Assembly (NCBI GenBank): GCA_959604355.1
Contig: CAUHAO010000017.1
Coordinates: forward strand, 1-38,191
DNA from: an uncultured Eubacteriales bacterium
GTDB taxonomy: Bacteria > Bacillota > Clostridia > Oscillospirales > UBA644
Direction of reading: 5' to 3'
DNA: 38,191 nt
Shown: positions 24,298 to 32,093 of the stretch, piece after piece
Layout of the letters: each line of letters opens with the position of its first letter
Numbering within the stretch: position 1 is the stretch's first letter
Position numbers and translations under genes: made by a program
The notes under the pieces: generated by a model
Told to the model about the DNA's origin: nothing
Database searches by the model: none
Seen by the model: only the letters and a program-made list of their open reading frames with translations

Positions 24298-25326
24298 TTA
24301 ATTTTCTGTTTCATCTTTTGCTTGATCTTTTCTTGTGACGCTTGAAAGGGGATTGGCAGTTATCGCATTTTCGATTTGCTTTGAAGCCAAATGCGTGTAA
24401 ATTTGAGTCGTGGATAGACTTTCGTGGCCCAGTACTTCTTGCAGAACTCGGACATCGACTCCGTTCTGATACATAAGAGTTGCTGCCGTGTGGCGTAGCT
24501 TGTGAGTGCTGTAAGTGGAGCAGTCTATACCGGCAGCCTTCATGTATTTTTTTACAAGTGTCTGCACCATCCGTGTTGATATTCGGTTACCGTTCCGGCT
24601 GATAAAAAGCGCATCTTTGTCTTTGCTTTTTATATCTTTTGAGGATCGTATCTTGAGATAATCCGCCAAGGCTTGTTCGCATGCGTCATTCAGGTACAGA
24701 ACCCTCTCTTTATTGCCTTTACCGTGGACTTTTATGGAGTTGCCGCGAATGCTGGATACGTTAAGTCCAACGAGTTCGGACAGACGCAGTCCGCAATTGA
24801 GGAACAGGGTTATTATGGCATAGTTGCGGACCTTGAATTCACCGTCGATGCTGTCAAGAAGCTGAAGACTTTCTTCGACTGTAAGATATACCGGTAATTT
24901 GTTACGATTTTGTGGCATTTCCAGGTAGACAGTTGGATTGTTTTCAATAAGAGCCTGACGGGTCAGATATTTATAAAAAGTTCGCAGGGAAGAGGTCTTA
25001 CGAAGTCTTGCACGGATGTTATTTGAGCGTTCATCATATACGAAATTCAGATATTCATACAAGTCTGATAATTGCAGCTCGGCAATAGTTGATAACGGAC
25101 ATGATGAAGCATCGATTTTCGTAAATTCAATTTGCGAATCACATAGATTCTTATAGCGCATAACGAACCTGAAGAATGTATGCAGATCAAGATAGTATTC
25201 TTTAATAGTTTTTGCTGAAAGATTGTTGACGTTCTTTTCGTACATTAAGAATTGAACCGCATAATACGGGATCCCGGGAAAAGATGAGGGCGATGTTTTC
25301 TTTTGTTCTTTGACCGAATCAACCAT
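24298..25326 (-). CDS. Xer-type tyrosine recombinase
   Basis: 342 residues. The N-terminal SAM-like core-binding domain spans about 18-140. The catalytic domain carries the full set: Arg181 in GLRLSELVGL, Lys204 in HGKGNKERV, His275 and Arg278 in THKLRHT, His301 in LGHESL and the nucleophile Tyr310 in TTQIYTHL. It is somewhat longer than usual XerC/XerD (about 300), which brings it closer to single-recombinase Xer proteins in size. The role could be chromosome dimer resolution or another site-specific inversion or integration. No phage or conjugation genes lie nearby. A perfect palindrome sits 28 bases upstream of the start codon. AAAGGAG precedes the ATG by about 10 bases. Confidence 0.88.
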   Translation of the reverse strand: MVDSVKEQKKTSPSSFPGIPYYAVQFLMYEKNVNNLSAKTIKEYYLDLHTFFRFVMRYKNLCDSQIEFTKIDASSCPLSTIAELQLSDLYEYLNFVYDERSNNIRARLRKTSSLRTFYKYLTRQALIENNPTVYLEMPQNRNKLPVYLTVEESLQLLDSIDGEFKVRNYAIITLFLNCGLRLSELVGLNVSSIRGNSIKVHGKGNKERVLYLNDACEQALADYLKIRSSKDIKSKDKDALFISRNGNRISTRMVQTLVKKYMKAAGIDCSTYSTHKLRHTAATLMYQNGVDVRVLQEVLGHESLSTTQIYTHLASKQIENAITANPLSSVTRKDQAKDETEN

Positions 25327-25354
25327 AGAAGGGGGCTCCTTTCAAGATATATAC

Positions 25355-25384
25355 AATTGCGCAAAATATTTATTTTGCGCAATT
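25355..25384. repeat. Perfect 30-bp palindrome upstream of the Xer gene
   Basis: The arm AATTGCGCAAAATA (25355-25368) is exactly complementary to 25371-25384 around a 2-base TT centre. It can be parsed as 11-bp arms with a 6-bp centre, the geometry of dif-type sites. No T-tract follows on either strand, so a terminator is unlikely. An operator or a recombinase binding site is possible. It sits in the 174-base gap between the recombinase and DUF2079 genes. Confidence 0.75.
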
Positions 25385-25500
25385 CAGGGTGGGGCAAAAG
25401 CATCAACGCTCGCTAAATCTCGGAAAATCACACTTAAAATCACGCTTAGAATTGGTCCAAGCATCCAATCAGTATCTGATGGATTTTGAATGATTATAAT

Positions 25501-27294
25501 TTATTGTTTAATTAAAATCGTCACGATATTTTCTTCTTCGATAAAGATCTCATAACCGTAACTTAAATATTCTTCAATATATTTTTTACTTTCGGCCTGA
25601 TATCCTGAACGCATATCAAGGACTATATAATCTGTTTGATGCAGATTATCCGGATCATATCTAATTTCATAGATCTCATTCCTTGAAGCCATGTGCGGCA
25701 AGATGAACGTTGTGCATTTGACGGACGCGTCTTTCGGAACCTGCGCTATGACAGAATTCATTTTGTCGTATGTATCTTTATAAGTGTAATATCTTGATGA
25801 ATATGCCGTAAGTTTCGGAAAAGCTGTTACGGAAAAAATTAATATCGACGCGACGACGCCGAAAATCGACATCGCGCGCGCAGATGTCGGCTTGAAATCC
25901 GAAATATTTGCCATTGAAATATAGAATAAAAACGCAATGATCCCGAACTGGTACTGAAAACCGATATCATATTGGTAAATGTAATCAGACATTAGGCCTA
26001 TAAGTACCATTGGAAGTAACAACACGAATCGTGATATTTTCTTTGTGGCAAAAGGCAGAAACCCAAGAGGAATCAGCATTTTCAGCAGATATATCAGCTT
26101 GTCGCCAGTTAAAATCTGTGTGAAAACATATCCAGGGTTTATAAAAACGGTTTTGATCATACCCGCGAAGCCCGAATCTCCGAATATATAATTATTATAC
26201 CGGTACGTCATAACTCCGTCTCCGAACCTTGAGAGCAAGAAAGTTACCGCACAGAAATATGCTACTGCGGCTGAAAACATTACGGTTCCGTGTTTGAACT
26301 CTTTTTCGGATAATATCAGATAAAGCGCGAAAAAAGCTACATATATTGCAGCGTCTTCCTTTACAAACAGCGTCAGAGCGGCGAAAATATACATGGGTAT
26401 GAACTGTTTTTTCTCGTGAAACCAGAACATCCACAGCAGTAAAGGCGCGAGAAAACAGTTTTCGTGGATATCATAAAAGCAACCGCATGAAAGCGCGGGA
26501 TAGAAACAGTATATTGCGCAAAGCGCAAGCGTGATTTTGTCTGAAAGTTCTTTTTTTCTGCCTATAAGCAGCAAAGGTATCACGCCGCTTGCGGCAATAA
26601 CCCCTTGCCCTATTTGGAGCGTTTCGGGGAACGGGAACAGTGCATAAAAAGGCAGCAGCAGATAATATATCGGTGACGCGTGGACTGCAAAATGAGATAG
26701 AAGTTGATTTCTTTCCGACGTTACGAGCGGAAGAAATTTCGTTCTCATATTATAAAACATATTGCAGAAAATACCGAAGTCGTAATTGGGAGTGCAATAT
26801 GACAGATATCGATATACGGTTACGGCGCTTATGAAGGCCGCGGAAAACAGGAAAAGCATGACGACGGTAACGACAGTGGCTTTCGGGCTGAATTTTACGG
26901 TATAAAGCTTATCGTTTTTTACTAAATATACCACGGCGACACCAAGGATTACAAGGATTGCTGCAGAGAAGAATATTTCACTGCTATTGCTTGCGCTTTC
27001 GTATGCGTCTGCGGCGAGCAGAAGTATGTATGCTGTAAGAAATATCAAAAGAGTTGTTCCGGGTATCCTCTTTTTCGGAAAATAGTGATCTGCAAGTGAT
27101 ACGGCAGTGAAGCAGCATGCAAATAATGCTATCAAAGAAAAAATATTTGAATCCTGAGCAAAGGCAAGGTCGGTAAATAACTCTTTTATATTCGCGATTT
27201 TTATAAAAACCGCCGTCATGCACCATGTTGTAAACAAACGCAGAATAATGCTATCGAAATCTGATTTTTTTGAGCGGTTTATTTGAGGGGACAT
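25501..27294 (-). CDS. DUF2079 multi-pass membrane protein (GT-C-like)
   Basis: 597 residues with a dozen or more hydrophobic segments. Hallmarks of DUF2079 are the extracytoplasmic loop PNYDFGIFCNMFYNM with its Asp, HFAVHASPIYYLLLPFYALF, a conserved FYDIHENCFLAPLLLW and LFVKEDAAIYVAF. The last 100 residues form a soluble tail. These proteins resemble GT-C glycosyltransferases that use polyprenyl-phosphate sugars, but no reaction has been shown for this group to my knowledge. It lies on the minus strand just downstream of the tRNA-Arg terminator. AAGGAG is about 11 bases from the ATG. No intrinsic terminator is evident after its stop. Confidence 0.83.
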   Translation of the reverse strand: MSPQINRSKKSDFDSIILRLFTTWCMTAVFIKIANIKELFTDLAFAQDSNIFSLIALFACCFTAVSLADHYFPKKRIPGTTLLIFLTAYILLLAADAYESASNSSEIFFSAAILVILGVAVVYLVKNDKLYTVKFSPKATVVTVVMLFLFSAAFISAVTVYRYLSYCTPNYDFGIFCNMFYNMRTKFLPLVTSERNQLLSHFAVHASPIYYLLLPFYALFPFPETLQIGQGVIAASGVIPLLLIGRKKELSDKITLALCAIYCFYPALSCGCFYDIHENCFLAPLLLWMFWFHEKKQFIPMYIFAALTLFVKEDAAIYVAFFALYLILSEKEFKHGTVMFSAAVAYFCAVTFLLSRFGDGVMTYRYNNYIFGDSGFAGMIKTVFINPGYVFTQILTGDKLIYLLKMLIPLGFLPFATKKISRFVLLLPMVLIGLMSDYIYQYDIGFQYQFGIIAFLFYISMANISDFKPTSARAMSIFGVVASILIFSVTAFPKLTAYSSRYYTYKDTYDKMNSVIAQVPKDASVKCTTFILPHMASRNEIYEIRYDPDNLHQTDYIVLDMRSGYQAESKKYIEEYLSYGYEIFIEEENIVTILIKQ

Positions 27295-27325
27295 TATAAT
27301 AAAATCTCCTTTTCTTCAAATATAA

Positions 27326-27349
27326 AAGCACTTGCTTGCGCAAGTGCTT
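27326..27349 (-). terminator. Terminator of tRNA-Arg
   Basis: On the minus strand AAGCACTTGC pairs with GCAAGTGCTT around a GCAA tetraloop, followed by TTATATTTG. The first base of the stem is the terminal A of the encoded CCA end. Confidence 0.8.
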
Positions 27350-27425
27350 GGCCCACCCTGCGGGAGTCGAACCCGCCACCAACGGAATCGGAATCCGGTA
27401 CTCTATCCAAATGAGCTAAGGGTGG
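27349..27425 (-). tRNA. tRNA-Arg (anticodon CCG)
   Basis: 77 bases with encoded CCA. The acceptor stem CCACCCT pairs fully with AGGGTGG and the T-stem GCGGG with CCCGC. The D-stem is GCTC/GAGT. The anticodon loop TTCCGAT gives CCG at 27389-27391, reading the Arg codon CGG. The first pair of the anticodon stem is a C-U mismatch; otherwise the cloverleaf is normal. Confidence 0.93.
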
Positions 27426-27445
27426 AAGTCTCGCAGGCTATATAT

Positions 27446-27474
27446 ATTATACCATACTTGAATGTGAAAGTCAA
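27446..27474 (-). promoter_or_regulatory. Promoter of tRNA-Arg
   Basis: On the minus strand TTGACT (27469-27474), 17-base spacer, TATAAT (27446-27451), ending 20 bases before the tRNA 5' end. Confidence 0.8.
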
Positions 27475-27558
27475 TATTTTAACAATTAAATTTTTAAGTC
27501 ATATGATGTGTATTGAGACACTTGCAGATAAAGATAAAAACATGACGGAGATGTAAAA

Positions 27559-27786
27559 ATGATAACACTTAAAGAACTGGATATCGGAGAATTCGGAATG
27601 ATAAGGGAGATATTGTTTCAGGGGTGCGAACGGCGTCGCATGCTTGATTTGGGGTTTGTCATAGGAACTGCAGTTGAAGCCGTACAAAAAAGCCCTCCGG
27701 GTGATCCTGTCGCTTACTATCTGAGAGGAACTGTTATCGCGCTGCGTAATGACGATGCTGCAAACGTACTTATTGAAAAGATTTAA
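27559..27786 (+). CDS. feoA: Ferrous iron transport protein A (FeoA)
   Basis: 75 residues, the normal size for FeoA, a small SH3-like cytoplasmic protein. Recognisable elements are RRRMLDLGFVIGTAVEAV, SPPGDPVAYYLRGTVIALR and the C-terminal AANVLI. FeoA binds the cytoplasmic side of FeoB and is needed for ferrous iron uptake. The SD GGAG (27546-27549) lies 9 bases upstream. FeoB starts 10 bases after its stop. No Fur-box-like palindrome or convincing promoter could be read in the 133-base gap upstream. Confidence 0.92.
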   Translation: MITLKELDIGEFGMIREILFQGCERRRMLDLGFVIGTAVEAVQKSPPGDPVAYYLRGTVIALRNDDAANVLIEKI

Positions 27787-27796
27787 GGTGATATAA

Positions 27797-29893
27797 ATGG
27801 GATTGACTCGCTCAACATCTAAGACAACTCTGACAGATAATACTACTGTTGACTCCTCGGGATTTACTGTTGCGCTTGCAGGTAATCCCAATGTGGGAAA
27901 GAGCACAGTTTTTAACGCTCTTACAGGAATGAATCAGCATACGGGAAACTGGACCGGGAAAACTGTTTCAAACGCGGTAGGATCATATAGATACAAAGAC
28001 ATGGATTTTGAAGTGTATGATATACCCGGTACATACTCACTTCATGCAAACTCCGTTGAAGAAGAGGTCGCAAGAAATTTTCTGTGTTTCGGCAATGCAA
28101 AATGTACCGTCATTGTTGCCGATGCAACGAGCCTTGAGAGAAATCTGAACCTTGTTTTACAGATAAAAGAGGTGTGCGACAATGTAATTCTGTGTGTAAA
28201 TCTTCTGGATGAGGCAAAAAAGAAAAATATTGAAGTCGATATCAACGGACTGGTTTCAGAGCTTGGGTGTGATGTCGTGGGCTGCAGCGCTCGAAAAAAT
28301 GAAGGCCTTGATGCTCTAAAGGACCTTATCTGCGAGCATGCAGACAAAAAAAATTTTCGAACGGAATACGTCCGGTATAATAGCGAAATTGAAAGCCTTC
28401 TGTCACGAATTGAGGATCGCCTCTCCCCTCTTATTCAAAGCCGGAAACATCGACGCTGGATCGCATTGAGATTGCTTGATTCTGATGATAAATTTCTTTC
28501 TGAGATCGGGCAGCATTACGGTATCGAGAACGAGATTTTCCAAATCAAAGATGAACTTAAAATCCCATGCAAGCGGTTTTCCGATGAAATAGTTCGCACG
28601 ATATCGGAAGAAGCAAGTCGCATTTGTTCTGCATGCGTTAAAGGAAAGGGGCTCGGTTACAGTAAAAAAGATCGCAAAGCGGACAGAATCCTGACATCTG
28701 CGAAAACGGGTATTCCCATTATGATAATAATGCTGGCAGGCATTCTGTGGTTGACTATTGAGGGCGCAAATTATCCCTCAAAGTTCTTGTCGGAGGCATT
28801 GTTCGGATTTCAAAATGTACTTGCTATGGGGTTACAAAAGATATCGTGCCCCGAAATTGTCAGCGATCTTCTGCTCAACGGTATATATAAGACCGTTGCG
28901 TGGATCGTCTCGGTTATGCTTCCTCCTATGGCGATATTTTTCCCCCTGTTTACGCTCCTTGAAGACCTTGGGTATCTGCCGCGCGTCGCATTCAATCTTG
29001 ACAAATACTTTAAAAAAGCCGGGGCACACGGTAAACAGGCACTAACAACCTGCATGGGACTTGGGTGCAATGCCTGCGGCGTTGTGGGCTGCAGAATAAT
29101 CGATTCTCCCCGTGAACGTATCATTGCGATCCTTACGAACAGCTTTATTCCGTGCAACGGGCGATTTCCGGCATTGATTACAATTATTTCAATGTTCTTC
29201 ACTTTTTCGCTTTTCGGAGGTTTTAAGAGCGTTGTCTCTTCCGTCATACTGACAGGTTTTTTAGTCCTGTCTTTTGTAGTAAGCCTGCTGGTATCAAAAA
29301 TTCTTTCATCTACGCTTCTGAAAGGTGTCCCGTCGTCATTTGCGCTGGAACTGCCTCCGTACCGAAAACCGCAGGTCGGAAAAGTAATAATACGATCAAT
29401 ATTTGACAGGACTCTGTTTGTTCTCGGAAGAGCATTGGAGGTTGCCGTTCCGGCCGGTGCTCTTATATGGATATTTGCAAATGTCAATGTGGGAACGTCT
29501 TCCCTCTTGATCCATTGCACGGAGTTTTTAGATCCGATTGCAAGGATCATAGGCTTGGACGGGACAATACTCTTTGCTTTTATTCTCGGATTTCCCGCCA
29601 ACGAGATCGTCGTTCCCATAATAATAATGAGCTATACCTCATCGGGGCAGCTTTGTGAAATATCTGATATTTCGGTGCTCAAAGAGCTTTTCGTTTCAAA
29701 CGGATGGACGGTTGTCACCGCTGTATGTATGGCGGTCATGATTCTTTTTCATTTTCCCTGTGCGACTACTTGTCTTACTATTAAAAAAGAGACCGGCAGC
29801 CTTAAATGGACGATTCTTTCTGTCATATTGCCCTTTGTGACAGGTCTTCTGATCTGCTTTTTAATAGCCCAGATATCCATGCTATTTGTCTGA
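27797..29893 (+). CDS. feoB: Ferrous iron transporter FeoB
   Basis: 698 residues. The N-terminal G domain has G1 GNPNVGKST (29-37), the switch region TGNWTGKTV, G3 DIPG (75-78) and G4 NLLD (135-138). A helical spacer follows to about residue 290, then the membrane domain with the Gate regions. In place of the classical Cys-containing gate it has MGLGCNACGVVGCRIIDSPR and NSFIPCNGRFP, a version I associate with clostridial FeoB. The protein uses GTP binding and hydrolysis to drive Fe2+ import, matching an anaerobic, ferrous-iron habitat. It forms a feoAB operon and ends 7 bases before a strong terminator hairpin. Confidence 0.95.
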   Translation: MGLTRSTSKTTLTDNTTVDSSGFTVALAGNPNVGKSTVFNALTGMNQHTGNWTGKTVSNAVGSYRYKDMDFEVYDIPGTYSLHANSVEEEVARNFLCFGNAKCTVIVADATSLERNLNLVLQIKEVCDNVILCVNLLDEAKKKNIEVDINGLVSELGCDVVGCSARKNEGLDALKDLICEHADKKNFRTEYVRYNSEIESLLSRIEDRLSPLIQSRKHRRWIALRLLDSDDKFLSEIGQHYGIENEIFQIKDELKIPCKRFSDEIVRTISEEASRICSACVKGKGLGYSKKDRKADRILTSAKTGIPIMIIMLAGILWLTIEGANYPSKFLSEALFGFQNVLAMGLQKISCPEIVSDLLLNGIYKTVAWIVSVMLPPMAIFFPLFTLLEDLGYLPRVAFNLDKYFKKAGAHGKQALTTCMGLGCNACGVVGCRIIDSPRERIIAILTNSFIPCNGRFPALITIISMFFTFSLFGGFKSVVSSVILTGFLVLSFVVSLLVSKILSSTLLKGVPSSFALELPPYRKPQVGKVIIRSIFDRTLFVLGRALEVAVPAGALIWIFANVNVGTSSLLIHCTEFLDPIARIIGLDGTILFAFILGFPANEIVVPIIIMSYTSSGQLCEISDISVLKELFVSNGWTVVTAVCMAVMILFHFPCATTCLTIKKETGSLKWTILSVILPFVTGLLICFLIAQISMLFV

Positions 29894-29899
29894 TATCGC

Positions 29900-29928
29900 A
29901 AAATGCGGCCTTTGCAGCCGCATTTTTT
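29900..29928 (+). terminator. Terminator of feoAB
   Basis: AAAATGCGGC (29900-29909) pairs with GCCGCATTTT (29917-29926), loop CTTTGCA, ending in a run of six T. Confidence 0.9.
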
Positions 29929-29976
29929 ACATTTCCGTGATTGTGTGAAATAAATGTAAAATATATCTTACAGGGC

Positions 29977-30005
29977 TTGATTTTTGCCTGATTTTGTTGT
30001 ATAAT
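29977..30005 (+). promoter_or_regulatory. Promoter of tRNA-Ser
   Basis: TTGATT (29977-29982), 17-base spacer, TATAAT (30000-30005), about 44 bases upstream of the tRNA 5' end. Confidence 0.75.
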
Positions 30006-30048
30006 AATCAAGGTCTGAAACGAAGACCCGGATAACAAATAAATAAAT

Positions 30049-30139
30049 GGAGAGTTGGCCGAGTTGGTCTAAGGCGCATGATTGGAAATCATGTATAGGC
30101 TAACGCCTATCGAGGGTTCGAATCCCTCATTCTCCGCCA
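30049..30139 (+). tRNA. tRNA-Ser (anticodon GGA)
   Basis: 91 bases including encoded CCA, a class II tRNA with a long variable arm (TAGGCTAACGCCTA). The acceptor stem GGAGAGT pairs with ATTCTCC (one G-U). The anticodon stem CATGA/TCATG encloses TTGGAAA, so the anticodon GGA (30084-30086) reads TCC and TCT serine codons. The T-arm is GAGGGTTCGAATCCCTC. Confidence 0.97.
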
Positions 30140-30142
30140 AAC

Positions 30143-30168
30143 GCTTCGGTTTCAGCCGAAGCTTTTTT
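30143..30168 (+). terminator. Terminator of tRNA-Ser
   Basis: GCTTCGG (30143-30149) pairs with CCGAAGC (30156-30162), loop of 6, followed by six T. The gene at 30202 therefore needs read-through or its own promoter, which I could not identify in the short gap. Confidence 0.88.
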
Positions 30169-30201
30169 CTTAGCAAAATTTAAATTCACGGAGGATATAT
30201 T

Positions 30202-30957
30202 ATGAAAGTTGGTATAGCCGACTATGGCATGAATGTCTGGTACGGAAACAACTGGGACTGGGAAGAAAGACAGAAAGATATTAAGAGCATCGGCTATGAC
30301 GGTCTTGAAAGACTTCAGCTGACAAGCGCAGAAGACGCTCTCCACAAGGCCGCAACCCTTAAAAAACTCGGTATGGATTTTGCCACTTGCAGAGGCATTT
30401 CCGACGAGATTGCAATGCAGTGGACCGCAGCGTTCGGTAAAACCTATGTCTGGGCTGCAGTTGATAACGGAAAGAATGAAGACTGGGATTATTATTGCCG
30501 ACAGGTAAATTATCAGATCGAAGCATGCGAAAGATACGGCGTTCACGTCGTTATACATAATCACCTCGGCAAGATCGTTGAAAGTCAGGAATCAATTGAG
30601 AGAATACTCAAGGATTGCCCGAAAGTAAAACTTCTTCTCGATACAGGTCATCTTCATGCTGCCGGCGGAGACCCCGTTGCGATCGCGGAAAAATATTATG
30701 ACCGTATAGAAGCAATCCACCTCAAGGATTATGTTTATAAAGATAAGAGCATAAGCATCGAACAGAACTGGCAGGCTCGCCTGCGTTTCTGCGGCCTCGG
30801 CGGCGGCGAAATGCAGGATGTCAACGATAAGGTCGTCAAGATCATGCTTGCTCACGGCTTTGACGGCTGGATGATGATTGAGCATGACACCCACCTTCAG
30901 GATCCGCTCAAGGATCTCAAGGCAAGCAGAGAATACCTCAGAAAACTCGGCGTATAA
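30202..30957 (+). CDS. Sugar phosphate isomerase/epimerase-like TIM barrel protein
   Basis: 251 residues of the xylose-isomerase-like / AP-endonuclease family 2 barrel. Likely metal ligands and active-site residues are His119 and His121 in VVIHNHLG, Asp147 and His150 in LLLDTGHLHAAGGDP, His173 in AIHLKDY and Glu227 in MMIEHD. Such proteins isomerise or epimerise keto-sugars or act as IolE-like dehydratases; the exact reaction is unresolved. It is followed 30 bases later by a Gfo/Idh/MocA oxidoreductase with a good SD between them, a pairing common in cyclitol or rare-sugar catabolism. SD GGAGG lies 7 bases before the ATG. No transporter or regulator is adjacent. Confidence 0.85.
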   Translation: MKVGIADYGMNVWYGNNWDWEERQKDIKSIGYDGLERLQLTSAEDALHKAATLKKLGMDFATCRGISDEIAMQWTAAFGKTYVWAAVDNGKNEDWDYYCRQVNYQIEACERYGVHVVIHNHLGKIVESQESIERILKDCPKVKLLLDTGHLHAAGGDPVAIAEKYYDRIEAIHLKDYVYKDKSISIEQNWQARLRFCGLGGGEMQDVNDKVVKIMLAHGFDGWMMIEHDTHLQDPLKDLKASREYLRKLGV

Positions 30958-30987
30958 TTAATATTTATTTTTAAGGAGATAAACACT

Positions 30988-32031
30988 ATGAGCGATCCTA
31001 TCAGAATAGGTCTTGTCGGTCTCGGCAGAGCAGGCTGGGATATGCACTGCGTAGAGTTCGGAGATAAAACCGATAAATTCAAGCTGGTTGCGGTTTGCGA
31101 TCTTATTGATTCCAGATGTCAGGCTGCTGCCGAAAAATTCGGTTGCAAAACATATTCCAAGATCGAAGACCTTATCGCGGATCCGGACGTTGAGATCGTA
31201 GATATCGCTACCCGTTCTGTTGACCACTTCAAACATGCTATGATGGCTCTTAAAGCGGGCAAAGACGTATTTCTCGAAAAACCCATGACTTCTGACTATA
31301 AGGAAGCTATGCAACTCAAGAAGTTCGTTTCCAGACCCGGCGCTCCTAAGCTTTTCATCCGTCATAACAGAAGATTTGAGCCCGGTTTCCTTCATGTAAG
31401 AAAGATTCTCGACTCCGGCATCCTCGGAGAGATCCTTTCCATAAAACTTGCAAGAGACAGCTACGGCAGACGTGATGACTGGCAGACTCTTGAAGAGTTC
31501 AGCGGCGGTCAGCTCAGAAACTGGGGTCCGCACATTGTTGACCACGCTATGCAGTTCCTCGGCGGTGAATACGAATCCATATTCTGTGACTGCAAGAACG
31601 CGATTTCTCTCGGTGACGCAGAGGACCATCTGAAGATCGTTTTCAAAGGCAAAACAGGTCTTATCGTTGATATGGAAATCAGCGGCGCTACAGCTCTCGG
31701 TGAACCTCAGTACAGAATTTGCGGCACAAGAGGGTCTCTTGTCAGCGAAGGCTGCAACTTCCATCTGAAATATGTTGATCCCAAACAGGTATTCGAAGAC
31801 AGAAAAGCAAGCCGTGAAACTCCCGATGACGGTAACTTCGGAACACCCGAGGTCATCAACTGGGTAGAGGAGACTATTCCTGTTGAACCCGGCAGCATGG
31901 CAAGAATCTGGGATGAACTCTATGCTGCTTACAGAGAAGGTGTCCCCTTCCCCATTACTCTCGATCAGGCTATCGCAAATATGAAAGTTATTTCTTACGT
32001 CAAAAAGCACGGCGGTCTGAAAAAGAGATAA
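30988..32031 (+). CDS. Gfo/Idh/MocA-family oxidoreductase
   Basis: 347 residues. The Rossmann domain has the dinucleotide motif GLVGLGRAG (residues 8-16), an Asp ending strand two (VAVCDL), and the family signature FLEKPM (95-100) with the catalytic-region Lys98. The C-terminal alpha/beta domain includes RHNRRFEPGF and NWGPHIVDHAMQFLGG, the latter with the His/Asp positions typical of inositol- or sugar-dehydrogenase members. It should oxidise or reduce a sugar or cyclitol with NAD(P). Its partner upstream suggests sequential steps on one substrate. SD AAGGAG lies upstream in the 30-base gap. A terminator follows at 32052. Confidence 0.9.
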   Translation: MSDPIRIGLVGLGRAGWDMHCVEFGDKTDKFKLVAVCDLIDSRCQAAAEKFGCKTYSKIEDLIADPDVEIVDIATRSVDHFKHAMMALKAGKDVFLEKPMTSDYKEAMQLKKFVSRPGAPKLFIRHNRRFEPGFLHVRKILDSGILGEILSIKLARDSYGRRDDWQTLEEFSGGQLRNWGPHIVDHAMQFLGGEYESIFCDCKNAISLGDAEDHLKIVFKGKTGLIVDMEISGATALGEPQYRICGTRGSLVSEGCNFHLKYVDPKQVFEDRKASRETPDDGNFGTPEVINWVEETIPVEPGSMARIWDELYAAYREGVPFPITLDQAIANMKVISYVKKHGGLKKR

Positions 32032-32051
32032 ACAAACTCAATAAAAAATTA

Positions 32052-32086
32052 AAGCCCCGAAGAATCTCTTCGGGGCTTGATTTTAT
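32052..32086. terminator. Bidirectional terminator between the oxidoreductase and oadA
   Basis: AAGCCCCGAAGA (32052-32063) pairs perfectly with TCTTCGGGGCTT (32067-32078), loop of 3, with GATTTTATT after it. The opposite strand ends in TTTAATTTTTTATTG, so both convergent transcripts are served. Confidence 0.9.
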
Positions 32087-32093
32087 TCGATTT

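Noticed and set aside
25385..25395. CAGGGTGGGGC next to the palindrome resembles the 3' end of tRNA-Arg (possible att remnant)
   Set aside because: Only about 9 bases match, in the opposite orientation, and no integrated element lies between the two positions.
24298..27425. Integrated mobile element bounded by the recombinase and tRNA-Arg
   Set aside because: The only gene between them is a DUF2079 membrane protein; no phage, conjugation or toxin genes and no direct repeats were found.
27475..27558. Fur box upstream of feoA
   Set aside because: No palindrome resembling GATAATGATAATCATTATC could be read.
30958..32010. 350-codon open frame antisense to the Gfo/Idh/MocA oxidoreductase
   Set aside because: It mirrors almost the whole real gene, has no recognisable motif or SD, and results from codon bias on the sense strand.
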